From Capitella teleta (Eukaryota; Annelida; Polychaeta; Capitellidae): 64,000 nucleotides of DNA. The notes under the pieces are model-generated. The model was given only the letters and a program-made list of their open reading frames with translations. It was not told the DNA's origin and searched no databases. The stretch lies in assembly GCA_000328365.1 (NCBI GenBank), contig KB303112.1:166598-230597 (forward strand). Reading direction: 5' to 3'. The translations under genes and the position numbers were made by a program. This document shows, one piece after another, positions 48,701-61,243 of the stretch. The stretch's first letter is position 1, and the number at the start of each line of letters is the position of its first letter.

Positions 48701-49908
48701 TCACAAGTAGACAAGTACTGAACAAAGTGGTTATGAAAAATCACTAGACAGTAACGTTCGCCTAAATCGAATCCCGACACCTGCTTATCTCTTGACTTCC
48801 AAAATTCCTAATCACCGATTACATTTTATTGTGCGTAATTTCTTGACGGAACATGGAGAATTCCTTTCAAAATCCGGAATCAACCGAAGTGAGCCGAGAA
48901 TAACCGAATGTAGTCAAACCGCGTTAACCACAAGCACTTAGGCGAACATATTTTCTCACCTCGAACGGGGGCGTTTAAGAACATTTTTCCCCTCATTTTA
49001 AAGGCCGTTAAATGAACTATAGGAAGTGAACGGAGCTGGGAATTAATGTATTTTCAATCAACCAGTTATAAAAGCAGGGGTTGATATTGGCCGTAAATTT
49101 GCCCATTTAGAGCGGGTCACAGCGCACAAGATCCGCGACGAATCAAACTCTTTTTCCCCGAAGCGAAATTTTATTCTATTTTAAAAGAAATATTTCCGTG
49201 ATCGGAATTTTCAAAAAGCTGGAAAAGGCCAAAAAAAATCACTTTCCCTCGGGGACATTGTGGGATGATAAATTTCAAAAAGTGAGAATATCCCAACAAA
49301 AGATTAAATTTTCTTTTCGTTCAAATCGCCAGCCACAAAGATCGCTATGAATTCAATTCCCGATAAGCGCGATTGCTTTTTTTAGCAGAAAAGAAAAATT
49401 AAAATCACCAAAAAACGCTATTCCGAGTAATGATAATAATCATAATGATCATTAGCAGAACAGAACTCAATGTTTCTAACGAAAACGGTCAAATGAATAA
49501 CAAATTAACGAAAAAGTAGAATTAAGTACGAAGTTAAAAATCACAAATAATGAAAGAGAAAACTCACCCGAGTAATTAATGTGTTCCTGGTGGTCAGTAT
49601 TGACCGCTATGTCGATGGTCAGTTGCTTGTCCGTGTGGTCAGAAATGTTGTCTTGGGACTTGGGCGTCCGATCTCTGTGTGATTCGGACTCCTTTCGGGC
49701 GATCGGAGCAGAGATGCTGGTCGCTCGGTTGTTAGATATGACAGCCGATATTGCGTCGGCTTCGTCGAAATCATCATCACAGAATGACGAACATTTGTCT
49801 TTTACACAGTTGCATCTGTTTACTTTGTGCTGTACGAATTNNNNNNNNNNNNNNNNNNNNNNNNNNNNNNNNNNNNNNNNNNNNNNNNNNATGACGTTAT
49901 GATAATCT
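42764..49908 (-). CDS. BCL11: BCL11-family zinc-finger transcription factor, 5' partial
   Basis: Homologue of BCL11A/BCL11B, C2H2 repressors that recruit NuRD and act in neural and blood development. Two exons are visible: 49840-49568, extending up into the gap and perhaps to an acceptor near 49908, and 44955-42764 (730 codons with stop). The donor TCGG|GTGAGTT and acceptor TTGCAG|AG join in phase 1 to read YSEPFNYVC (human DEPSSYTC). The first exon keeps the second half of the N-terminal CCHC finger (FVQHKVNRCN, human FIEHKRKQCN). The big exon holds finger CHTCKSIYKTAWFLVQH, the pair CEFCGKCFRFHSNL with YRCPLCSH, an acidic run, and the triple finger CEFCGKVFKNCSNLTVHRR, YKCALCSYACAQSSKLTRH, YRCKFCNMPFSVASTLEKH, nearly identical to human. 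The final finger ends HMRKC, not HMKKWH, so it is C2HC. The first exon, expected to start MSRRKQ, was not found. Confidence 0.95.
44956..49567 (-). other. BCL11 intron, 4.6 kb
   Basis: GC-richer than the 5-25 kb part, with purine-rich GGA blocks (45330-45400) and a poly-G run (47916-47927). Two facing X-box-like half-sites, GTTGCCATGG (46634) and CATGGCAACG (46661), lie 20-30 bp apart. No coding potential is recognised. Confidence 0.5.
49841..49890. other. Assembly gap (50 N)
   Basis: Fifty undetermined bases inside the first visible BCL11 exon. They cover the expected first two cysteines of the N-terminal CCHC finger. Beyond the gap the minus strand shows TTCATTTTTAG then AGATTATCATAACG, a possible acceptor. 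Confidence 0.99.
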
Positions 49909-52900
49909 CTAAAAATGAACGCGCCATGAACTTATTGAAATCCACCTCGTTGATGACTCCAATACACGAAATATTTAATCATAATAGCTAATATTATATA
50001 TTTTAAAGGTTTGGTAGCGCTCTATCGGGATAAAATGCAGGATCATTCAGCTAACAGACTCCACTATGGCCCTTATGACGACAGCCTCGGCGCTGCGAGC
50101 TGCCCGCTGCTGCAACACGCACGCCGTACGCACAGCTTCCACGCACAATGTTACAACCCGCGTGCGTGCTGACTGCACAGGGCGCCGCGAGAGGGCAGCT
50201 CTGTTCATTCACAAATCCACTTTCGTAGTAGGTCGTTGTAGCGCGGGGCAGCGCGGGCTTGACCGATAGATTGGCTGCCTTTGAGGTGAGAGCGGCTATC
50301 GCGTCGCGGGTCGTGTCCTCGCCTGTGCCGCTGCAACTCTCTCGATGCAAACACAACAGCGAAATGATTTTTTCTTTCCTCTCCATTTTTTCCTCTCCAG
50401 CAACGCGATAGCCAAGTGTACGCCTGGCTGTTATTACCGTAGTCCGCGCGCTGAGGTGATGCGAGAATTTTTTTTTCTTTCATTTTTCTTCTGCTTTTCT
50501 GCTAAGACGCCGGCCGGGCGTTGCTTTAGCAAACCATACGATCTGACGCTGGACTCGTTTTTTTTTTAACGGATTCTGCGCCAAGCGGAGATTTTTCCCT
50601 CTCGCTGGCCTTGAGAAACTGTGCTCCGATTCCGTGACCCTTTGCTTCGTGTTTAGGTCGAGCGATTTGATGCGAGTGAACCACGATCATAATAATAATA
50701 ACGCTCGCAGTCTCCTCAATGATGATCGCCGATGATCGATTAGTATTACCGAAACAGGTGGTGCTACATGGCATGCGTTCAACGTCGCTCAGCGGGGTAG
50801 GCCTAAAGACCATCAGGCGGCACTGAGAACATCAATGTTTCCGGTCGAGTAGAATTAATCAACACTTTATACGATCCGCAGTAGCCAGCGTTGGCTCAAC
50901 ACTCTACGCCTCATTAAACGAAGATAAATTCCACCCTGAGGCAAGGGAGGCTCCATCAGTCCACTTGCCAGCGAAACAGATCTATGGGTCAGCGGTATTT
51001 TCTCATATCGAAGCAGTAACAAGCCGAATGAAGAAGCGCTTGCTACTTTGATGGGGAAGCGCTGAGTTTTTGCCCGCTTGCAATTCTAGGAAAATAGCTT
51101 TCTCCGCGTAGCAGCTCATTAGCAGCACAAGACAAAACCAAACGCGTCCTGTGCTGAATGGGCGGACAACAGAACGGGTACTTAGTCAACATGGGATGAA
51201 CACAATGTCCATTTCGTCCTTGGATGAAGCTCTGTTTGTCCTTTGGGGATCCGCAACGGACGCTGTCTCCGCCCTCTAAGACGAATGATCTGGGTCACGC
51301 GAACAGCGCACGCAGACAACGTTCCCAAGCGGTGATTATGTCATATTGTCGGAGGCCACGATTAATCACAGACCTGTGTAGGGGAGGGGCCCAGGGGCGT
51401 GGGTCGGGGCGGGTGTGAGTGGACGTCACAGCCGACGCCTTCCCGGACCGACGTGGCCTTGGGGCCCCCGAGTGGTCGTAGGCACAGGTACGGGGAACTA
51501 ATCATAATACCTGCAGCTCCCTCGTGTAATATGCTGAGAGCCGTGTTTAGTGAAAAAGAACACAATCAGACAAAAAATTCAAGAAAGCCTTGTTGAGATG
51601 AGGGCCTACAAAGCCGCATTCACGTCAGGGCCCTTGATTTCCAAGGCACCACAAAACAAACTCACGCTTATCGACGGAAGGGTCAAATTCGCTGGGAATG
51701 ACCACAGTATGCAGCTTCATGATCAGCAAGATTCAGCTAACCCTGTGTATATCCACTCACTGTATGAGGTCAGCTTATGTGAGGAGCTGCTTTATACATC
51801 GAAGGTTTATGAGGACATAAAAGATGCCCTGTATATCTGAGGTCAGCTCTGACCGCAAAAGATGAATAAACGGCACAAATTGAAAGCGGCTGTCGGCCAT
51901 GCATGCACAGCGCCTGCTACACAGTGCGTGGTCTCTGCCTCGGCTATTGCCGGACAATTTGAGGCTCGTTTTTACGCGATCAAACAGTCGTTAACTGCAG
52001 CTCCAATTGAAGAGCTTGTCATCGATGCAACTCGATCAGAAGAGCCGACCGCATGCGAGGGAGGGTCTGGACACTGGGCCCCATTCAGTGGTCATTAAAG
52101 CAGCGGGGATTTTCTCACTCGGACAATCTGTTGACCGCCCCTTGACCACTTGCTCCCTGCGCAAATTTGGACAGCGATTAGCCGGGGAGTGGGCAGTCCC
52201 CCGCTGAGCCAACACGCTTGGCCTTTGGGCTGGACAAATGACCAGTGAAGCATACGCTTCTCGTCAGAGCGGAAAAGAAGTCGCCGCGCACGACCGGCGA
52301 TGTCCAGTGCTGTCCAGTTCAAAGGAGACGCGCCATGGTCAGTGATGGATGTCCAGCGGGGACCCTCAAGACCTCTTCGCAATGTCCTCCAGAGAAGCAC
52401 TGCCACCAAAGGTCATTTATCTCATGACCAGAACACGAGCTGTCAATCACCCGTGCCGCGCTCGATGACCAGGCACAATGCCTTGACGGACAACGCTGAC
52501 CTCTGCATCCGGACTCTCAGCCAATCAGAGTCGGGCAGTAGAGTCCAGTTGAGGTCAGAGCAGGACCTCTTCAAAACGCGCGTAAACAAGCCGTGGGAAA
52601 AACACTGGCTCAAATATTGATTTAGATTTGCAGCAAAGCGAAGCACCTGCGTGGCTTCATTAGGTCAACCCGCAGTCGTAACGACGCCAGTACCTCGGTC
52701 ACTCTATGCTTCAAAGGTTAAAGATCAAACCTATGAATATTTATATACTTTCATATTATATCAAGGTACGAAAAATTTCAACTCATGTGAAGTGCACTCT
52801 TTTGTTAATTGATCAGCTATCGCACAGGTATAGCACCTTCAACAATGCTGCAGACCATTAGGCGAATCAGTTTTGTGATCTTCAAGCCCAGGTAATGTGA

Positions 52901-55900
52901 TCAGTGGATGGAGCAAGCATTGATACTGCGCCGAAGCAACCAGAGAGCAGCATTGTGCCTTCGCTAAATGGCCGACAATTTCTTTCATGCGAGTGACAGC
53001 CGCATTTGGATCATTCGGGACCATCGCCGCGGGGCTGATCGACTTCCTTGGACAAAACCAGGAGCGACATTGTCGACGCTGAGTATCGCCTGACAAGGGC
53101 TCCCGGCGAACCGAGCATCGACGAGCGAGAAGAGCCTCGTTATGAACTGTTTTGCCGCTTTCAGGGATCGGAATACTTGCTGAGTCAGCGATCCCTGGTG
53201 TCGTACACGTGTTATGATGAGGGAACAAAGGAAGCGGCACCACCAGGGTGCTTTGTCCCTCTGCTGACTGCATGATCGGGGTTCCGAATTTTGCATGCAC
53301 TCAATGAAAGGGCTCGCTGACAGCATGGGGCATGCAAATATGAATATTATTACCCAACGGTCATCCATATTGAAACGCAAGACGGCGCAGAAGGATGGGA
53401 TTTGAGGGAGGAGGGTGGAGGGAGGGGCGACCCAGTGAAAGCGAGGTCAGATTGCTCGACGACTGACCCGGTGACGACTGCAGAACTTGAAGAAGTCGGC
53501 CTTCAGCAGCCGGACAGTCAGCTTAATTGATTGCATGCTCGTCCGAGGTGCAGAGGGGTCTCAGTGAGAGCCAACAGCTGTCCGCTCCTCAGTCCCTCCC
53601 GAGGAATCTTTGAATCGTAATAAGCAGCTCTGACGACGCAACAGATGGCACTAGCATTGGTCACCAACTTACGCAACCCGATGCACGCTCGCTGAACCGA
53701 GCAAGATGCAACCAGGGGTCACGGACGCTTCTCCTCTGGTCTCCCAATTCGTTCAGTTTGAATGTTAAAAACACGAACGCTGTGTCCAATGGGAAAGTAC
53801 CATTGCATGCTCTTTTAGGAAGCTTAATTTATAGTACAAATACAGCAAAAGCCTTGACCCTTATAGAACGTCGCTTAATGCTGTTTAAAAAAAGGTGCCA
53901 TGTATTGGCGGATGATACTTGTGCGGACAATGCAGTGCCATCGACGGCTACTTAGCTGCCATGCATAATGAATGCCGGTGCAAACACGACATGAAGGCTG
54001 GTCCATCAGGTAAGTTCTACCGCCACAAAAAATCCCTGCCCTGGATGCATCCACCTGAAGTGAAGGAGGCTGATCCAGGGTCCCTAAAATAGGATCGTCA
54101 GTGATGTGGACATAAATGCGTTTGCTGTCCATCACTCGGTCCGAGCGGCAGTTGCCTTTGACCAATCAGCGTGTCTCAGCCAATCAGCAAAAGGTCAAAC
54201 GGAGCCATTGAAGGCGCAAGTGAAACCTTAGACGCGCTCACCGCTGCTTATTGCAGATAATTATGGCAAGGAGGGGAAGAGGCGAGAGGAAGCGATGGAG
54301 AGGAGAAGAAGAGGATGAAGAGGCAGTGGCCGTGCTTTTTTTCTCCGAGCAATTTGTCGCAAGGGGGGCAAGTAGAAAAGCCGCCGGATTTGGCGCGGGG
54401 AGCGCGGCAGGAAGGTCGGCGGATTTGTCGGCATTCATCAGGTCGGGAAGCGGGAGTTTTTTGTGCAAGAGAGCTATCGCCATAGGGGGCGATTCTGGTT
54501 AGCTGCTTTTGTTTCAAAACTGCGTGTCAAGACATGGATACGCAGGGGTCATGTTGAATGACCTTTGAGTGACGAGTACAGGTGCATGCGTGCTAGCAAC
54601 ACACAGGACGGCAGCGCCGTCGCCAAGGGCAACCAGTCAATATTTATCTGACCACGTCTGCTAAAGAATTGGTAAGCAAACATTACGAGCATTTAAAGGA
54701 GCCACACCTTTCCTGTTGCCTCCGCAAGAAGCCACTCGGCCCTGGGGCATCGCCTTCTCTTCTGGATCCTTATATGCAGAGAGAGAGAGAGCTGCTTATT
54801 GAAAGCTGCTAACCATTGCAGGGGGAGTTTTTACAAATCACCGAGAAAGGGCGTTAGATGAGGGCCAGCAAAACAGCTCGCTTGCCTACATTCGCCGGAG
54901 GGCAGGCCGCCTCCTCCTTGGCAAATAGCTGCAGGCCTGCAACCGCCTGCTTTCACAGCCAGCCTTTAATCACACGCGAAACAAGGCTACTGCTGAACCC
55001 TTCTTTTTATCAATCGCTAAGAAGACCCGAGTAGAGAGTCATGCCAATGGGGATCGCAGTGTCAAAGGCGTTCGCACGTCTAAACGCTCTCGACGCCACC
55101 TCATCGTGCAGCCAATTGATGTGCTCGACGTTGATCCGGCGTCGTCCAAGAGCGATCATTCGACCCTCGGCGTCAACAGAAGCAAGCACCTCTGCTTCTG
55201 TGAAGGCGCTGCAACAATAGCGCCGGTAATAGATTGCGTGGCGTGCTGTGGCGTAGTACTACTACGCTGCCTCGGAATAGCTCCGTATGGACACATGCAA
55301 GAGAATGAAAACAGATTCATCTTGGGCACAAAAAATGAAAAAGTACAGGAGTCATATGACAACCGAGAGGAATGGGCATTGCGCATGCGCTCTTCTTAAC
55401 ACTGCTTACGTACGGTCACACCCAAAATGGCCGCGGGTCACGTGATCGCATGTCAGAAAAGGCGCCTTCTGAGAGCAGGCGAAACTCAATTACGGGCCAA
55501 GTGAAGATGCAAGTCAGCATTTTGCATAGCGGGAGACAACGTATCTCAAAACTACCGCGTTTGATGTCCAAAGTATTTAAGCAAGTGACAAAGCAGTTGT
55601 CGCCAGCCACGCATGCGCCCTGCATCCTTCCGGGGAACACAAATCCGGTCGCCATTTTGCCCATACGCATTGTCTCAAATCTTTCAAGAAGCAGTTTCTT
55701 CGCTTCCATTTCGCCGAATCCGGCGTTGGTTCCGCGCCAGATTTTTCGACGCATTTGACGCAGCACCGCGAGCAGCGTTGTTTTTGGCACGAGGCTGTGA
55801 TGCAAGTACGCGACAATGAAACACCGTTGACGGAATGATCCCATGATGCTATATGTTACATCTCCCCCCTCCCCCCTCCCCCCCCCCGGCACAGGTCATC

Positions 55901-58900
55901 ATCCCCATCCAAGTACAATAATTCAGCAGCGCATGCCCCCGCATACCACTGTCCACCTGTTTGCCCTTGCGACGGACGTGACGGCGTTTCGCGTGGACGT
56001 TGTGACGGAATGTCCGACCGCACGTGACCGGTGCTCACTTGTCGCCTGCATGCGGGCGCTGATGGTGATTTGATCGTCTCAGTCCAGCCCCCTGACCGGC
56101 GGTCAGCAATCCATTGCGGCTCATTAGCCCCTCCTCAACAGCCTGTCCACTCCTCCCCTTTCCCGCTGAGCTGCTGCGGCTGACCACTTGGACACAGCAG
56201 CCCACGCGGAGTCACGCTGAGCTGATTAGCTGGATAAACGGTGATTTATCCGCGGCAAATGGCTTTGAGTAATTAATTAATAAACCGCGCGATCAGGTGA
56301 AATATCAATGGCATTGTCTGAAATGGACAATTATCGCATTCCGTGAAGCGGAGATCAGCGCAACGAGGATTTATGATGAAGGCTTTTTGCACGAAATGAA
56401 AAAAATGAGACGAAGAGATCGCATGAATAATCGCATGCAGGGCGCGTGCGATTTTTATGCTGCTTCTCGGTCACCACGCACGCACGCCTGATGCCTGATG
56501 AAGGCAGCGTTTCGCGACCCGCCCTTCGCGACGTCTGTATGTCTGATGACCAGTACAGAACGTGGCCTGCACTCTGGCGCTAATCGGCCGTACGGCGCCG
56601 TGAAATCGCTTTCTGTCGCTTCTGCAGCTGCGAGAGGAAGGGGGGGGGAGCGGGGGTGGGGTGGACAAGGGGGCGGCGTCTGCAGCCGCTGGACACGCCC
56701 TCACCCAGCCAACGAGCGATCGACCCCCGAGGTATTGAAGAAGAAGAAGTATACAATCGATATACGGCGTAGAGTAAAAATTAGATGCTGGTGGCCGAGA
56801 TATCTGAATGGCATAACACAGGTGCACCGATCGATAATCGTATATGTATTGAACGACACAACGATGGCGCCTACATGCAAAATGTGATCAACTTCACATT
56901 GGCAGTTAAATGACTCATCTTCGAATTGCAGCCATTGAAAAGCGGCATGCAACAACAGATGTACGCTACGTGCATATTATTGTTGCCATAAAAACGCGAG
57001 CAGCTGACCGCATGTTTTGATGGCTATCTACAAAGAGCAACTCTTCCCCGAGGGCAGCAAGAAGGACGAGATAAGGGATTTATTTCCCGCCGATTGTAAC
57101 ACCCTTCTGCAAAGGATCAAAGATGACCAACGACAATCAGGCTTTGTGTCGAGGCTCTAACGAGTACTGGCGTTTATTTATCGCTGGCAGGGTAAACTGG
57201 CGTGACTCTGTGAGAGTACTGACTGTTTGTTATGCCTGTCTCTCAGAGTATCCAACTTTCAAGTGCTTTTTAAAGCGCCAATTATAAAGGAACACTCACA
57301 GACGCAGAGCGCTTATTTTCTGCGGAGATTGCCTTTGTACCTTAATCGCTACATGCGCGCACTGCGCATGCGCTGTGTTCGTTTGAAATCGTAAATTAAA
57401 GAGTGATAAATCTTGGTCAATTGTCCGGCTGAGCATTATCATTATTGAAACATCAAAGGACCATGAGAAAAATGACCGCATTTTATTTTGAAAGGTTCCC
57501 AAGCCACGGTCACTGACTGGTCAAGGGTGGTAGGCATAAAACGTGCTGGCATCTGATTGACACGATGACCCGAACTGGACAGCGGTCGAAAGAAGCGGGA
57601 TCAGCTTTAAAACCGTTTCCTTCGACACCTCGGCGACACCAGTAAACCCGTCAACATTCGCGCTGGAAACGCCACGATAGGAACGAGCGCTAAATCAACA
57701 CAGCGGATTCGGCAGACACCCGATGCAAGTCGGGTCGCGGGTTCAGTCGCTCAGTTGGGCGTCGTGTTTCAGACATAACGTGCTTGGAAATTGAAATATT
57801 TAAAAATTAAGATACTTGTAGCGTGTATAAGAAACATTGTTTGAACAACGAAGCTCAATTCATAGACATTTTAAGCAATATTTCCATTTCGACCGCGCGT
57901 TTGATTTGCGTTAAATCACAGAAATAAATTAAAACGGGACAATGGAAATATTATTTGTTCTTTTTCGGTCGGCCAAAAAATGAACTTTGAAAAGTGAGGT
58001 CACTGTGTTATCAAAATTCAATTTTGCAGTCAAAATAAAAGAATGGCAACACAACAGTTGACCTACATTTGTGCTGGACTTCCATCAACAAAGAAAGAAA
58101 GAAAGAAAGAAAGAATGCAGGTGGCAGCAAAAAATAAATCAATCAAAAAATTCAACGGACATCAGATAAAACACAAATCCAATAAATAAAATAGAACAGT
58201 AAAATAAATAAAAATGATACATCATACATTTGCAATTCTACATTCTCCCTGACAAGATAAAAATAAATAAAACACAAATTTTGATCCACTTAGAGGAAAC
58301 AATATCAAATACATTGATTGTATGTTTGTTCAGTTAAACATGAATGCTTAATTGCTGAACTTAGGAATGCTAATTTATTCATGTGGTTGACAAACATGCC
58401 ACTCATTGGAATAATTTAAATATGCGCAATATTAAAACGATCGAAATTCGAAACTTGAATCCAGATGTATTTGTATACAAAATGCCCGATTTGAACATCT
58501 ACCTGGAAAGAATTTACATTTTTTTTCCAGCACAGGTTACCTCGATATAAATTACGGATGTGAAATATCGAGACATACGAACTTCCGAGATATATGATAC
58601 CCACTACAGAGAGCCTCGACGTCTTCTGTAAACCGAGCGAAATCGACAAAATGCTATCTCTGTTATTTTTTACACAGCGAAGGATCCGCATTAACGTAAC
58701 TCACCCGGATTCAGCCTCAACACAGGGAACATGGCGAAGGACTGAATCAGGGACAAGGGGGTTGCTATAAAAAACGAAGGCCGAAAGGCGATCGTGGCCG
58801 AGGGAGGACGTGTCCACTCGCAAACAATCCCGTAACATGAGAGCGCCGTTTATTGAATCAACAACACGCTTCGGTCACGTGCACCGAGCAACTGGGCGAT

Positions 58901-61012
58901 GGTCATTTAAGCAACTGCTGAATTAAACAATTCATTAGCACGCGACAGGCGTAAATCGTGCATTTTCCCCTCCATTGGATCTCAGCTGAGCGGTGGAGGA
59001 ATCGAGGAAAATCACGCACGATAATTAGGAGATATTGAAAGGCGTTGATTTCTGTTAAGATCAGCAGGGGCCTACGGGATTGCAGAGACGCCCTCCGCAG
59101 CCACAGATGTCGCAGCGAGAAGCAGCATATGTCCCACGAACACAGGTCCATGGCTAGGGTCAAAGGTCGGACTGGGAATGCTTTGAAATTCCTGCAAAGA
59201 CTCAGTGCCGACCTCTTTCATGCTTTGACGGTCAATTTCAGACAAGTGAGCCGGTGAGGGGGTGCGGAGGTTGCATGCCGTGAAGGATGGTGGACAGGTC
59301 AGCAGTGGGCAGTGCATGGGCGTTTGTTGTGCTGGACAAGGGCCTGCGTGCTGCACTGGACATGTTGTAATTGCTGAATGAGGCAGTGAAGTCCTTCAAC
59401 GACTGCTTTTGGCGCGCACAATGCCCCCGCTTCTTTATTGCATTGGCTGAATTATTGTCGTCATCTTAAACGGCTTCCCCGACAACAAGCATCGCGGATG
59501 GCGGCGCTCTGTCCAAACGCGTCGTCCATCTAATGAGGCCAGCCATCTTTTGTGCGCATGCGTCGCCTGGCGTCGTGTTCGAGTGCAACGCGATCGCAGA
59601 TCATGTCTTTTCAGGTGCAACGCTGGCACGCAACGCAATCGCCACCGACGCCATCGGAGCGGCCGCCTCCGGGCCGGAGATTCGCAGACCAGCCGACAGG
59701 GGGCGTTCGGGTTTCAACCCTCCGTCAGAATGCGCATGTGCAATGAGACGACGCCGGAGCAGCGCCCTCCGGCGTCAATTTGCGCGCCATTAGCAATGCG
59801 TCCTCCCCTTTGCCTGTATGCCTGAAATCAAACTACGCCATAATTGTTTGTAATTGTCACAAGCAAAGACGTCGCGCCTTCCGCCTTTGTGGTCGGGCGA
59901 TCTGCCTGCTCGTCATGCCCCGCTGTCGACGTCATCCAAACACTCGCCTGATTCAACGCACGTGACGTCACTCAAAGATGGCTGCCTCCATCCCCCACGT
60001 GACAACAACATCTCTGGTACACAAAAAACATTGTAGTCGGTCTATTGCCCTCGGGGTTGGCGTTGGTGGCACCGAGGTTATACGCCAGCGACTTTTAAGC
60101 ACAGCGACCTGTTTTATTCATGTTCGCGAGCAGATCACCGATAAACTGACGTTTTCAACCTCAGCGTAATTTTGGAGGTAAAAAAAGAAAAGTGTAAAAA
60201 GTCTTTGCGCATTGTTTGCCCCTTGTCATCATCCGTGGCCCTCTCATGCATGCAGTGCAATTGCAGATACACGGCGCATGAATATTGCAGCAACAACGCG
60301 AATGTATACAGGGGTGATTTGCCCTTCTTAATGACGAGAGAAATTAGTTCCATTGCAACAATGTGGCATTGTTTTGGGGCCCGATCGGATCACTCTCGGA
60401 CTGCTGTGTTACCACACTCCGTTTTATTCTGTTAACACCATCGAAATGGCTCATTGCGCATGCGCTGTCCATGTCGGCCCTGTTCGCCAGAGCCACACGC
60501 CCTCTCTTAGCCTTCCTATCGCTGTTTTTAATGCTTCGGCCAAGAAGCGTTCGTAAAATATGCACGAGATGATTTCAGACACGGATCAGCGCATGCGCGG
60601 CGACCACTGGTTGAAATGGACAGATAGCAGAGCTCTTAATGGCCCAAGCGAAGAATAATGCATGGGAGCGTCCATTAGGACGAACGATGCTACTGGTTGG
60701 CGACCTCCTACTCCTCCTCCTCTCCACAGAAAACAGCATGATCGAAGCCCCGGCGCATAAAAAATAGAATATAACATTGAAACGTGGACAATATTATAAT
60801 TACGGTTGTCGAGATCAGATAAAAGCCGCAATTTAATTAAACGCAGCCCAGGGCATTATCAAACGTTGATCCTACCATTGATTTCCACTTTTTGTTGAGG
60901 CTCAAACATCACCTGCACAATCTCATCACGAAAACAAATCCAACGCTATTCTAGAAAAATTCATTTCAACGCCGCTGTCGTCTTCAACCGGGCATGTTTC
61001 CAGGTGACATTA

Positions 61013-61026
61013 GTTGCCATAGCAAC
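61013..61026. promoter_or_regulatory. RFX X-box-like motif
   Basis: GTTGCCATAGCAAC fits the RFX consensus GTNRCC-N(0-3)-RGYAAC exactly. It is 32 bp upstream of the candidate acidic exon at 61058. Confidence 0.45.
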
Positions 61027-61057
61027 CAAATTTTGCATGTTAATGCCATGACAACAG

Positions 61058-61243
61058 GTGGATCGTGTGGTCCTAATTGGCCTCGAGTACGCCGAAGAGG
61101 AAGAGGTGAAAGATTATGACGAAGACGACACCTCCGGCCATGTTCATGTCGATCTGCTGAGTGCAGGCGACGACGAAGATGAGCTCACCCCCTTCCTCCG
61201 TGGACGACGAAACAAAAGGCAATGCTATGACCTCCCGCGCTAA
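61058..61243 (+). CDS. Candidate acidic terminal exon, unrecognised
   Basis: An open frame of 61 codons directly after an AACAG acceptor-like site, with no ATG of its own (an in-frame stop lies 9 bp upstream). It encodes LIGLEYAEEEEVKDYDEDD and later DDEDELTPFLRGRRNKR, ending at TAA. The acidic block plus basic end looks protein-like, but the acceptor lacks a pyrimidine tract, no upstream exon is identified, and no family is recognised. Confidence 0.2.
   Translation: MDRVVLIGLEYAEEEEVKDYDEDDTSGHVHVDLLSAGDDEDELTPFLRGRRNKRQCYDLPR

Noticed and set aside
55416-55892. 158-codon minus frame
   Set aside because: No recognisable motif, no splice context; other frames across it are also open, as expected in GC-rich DNA.
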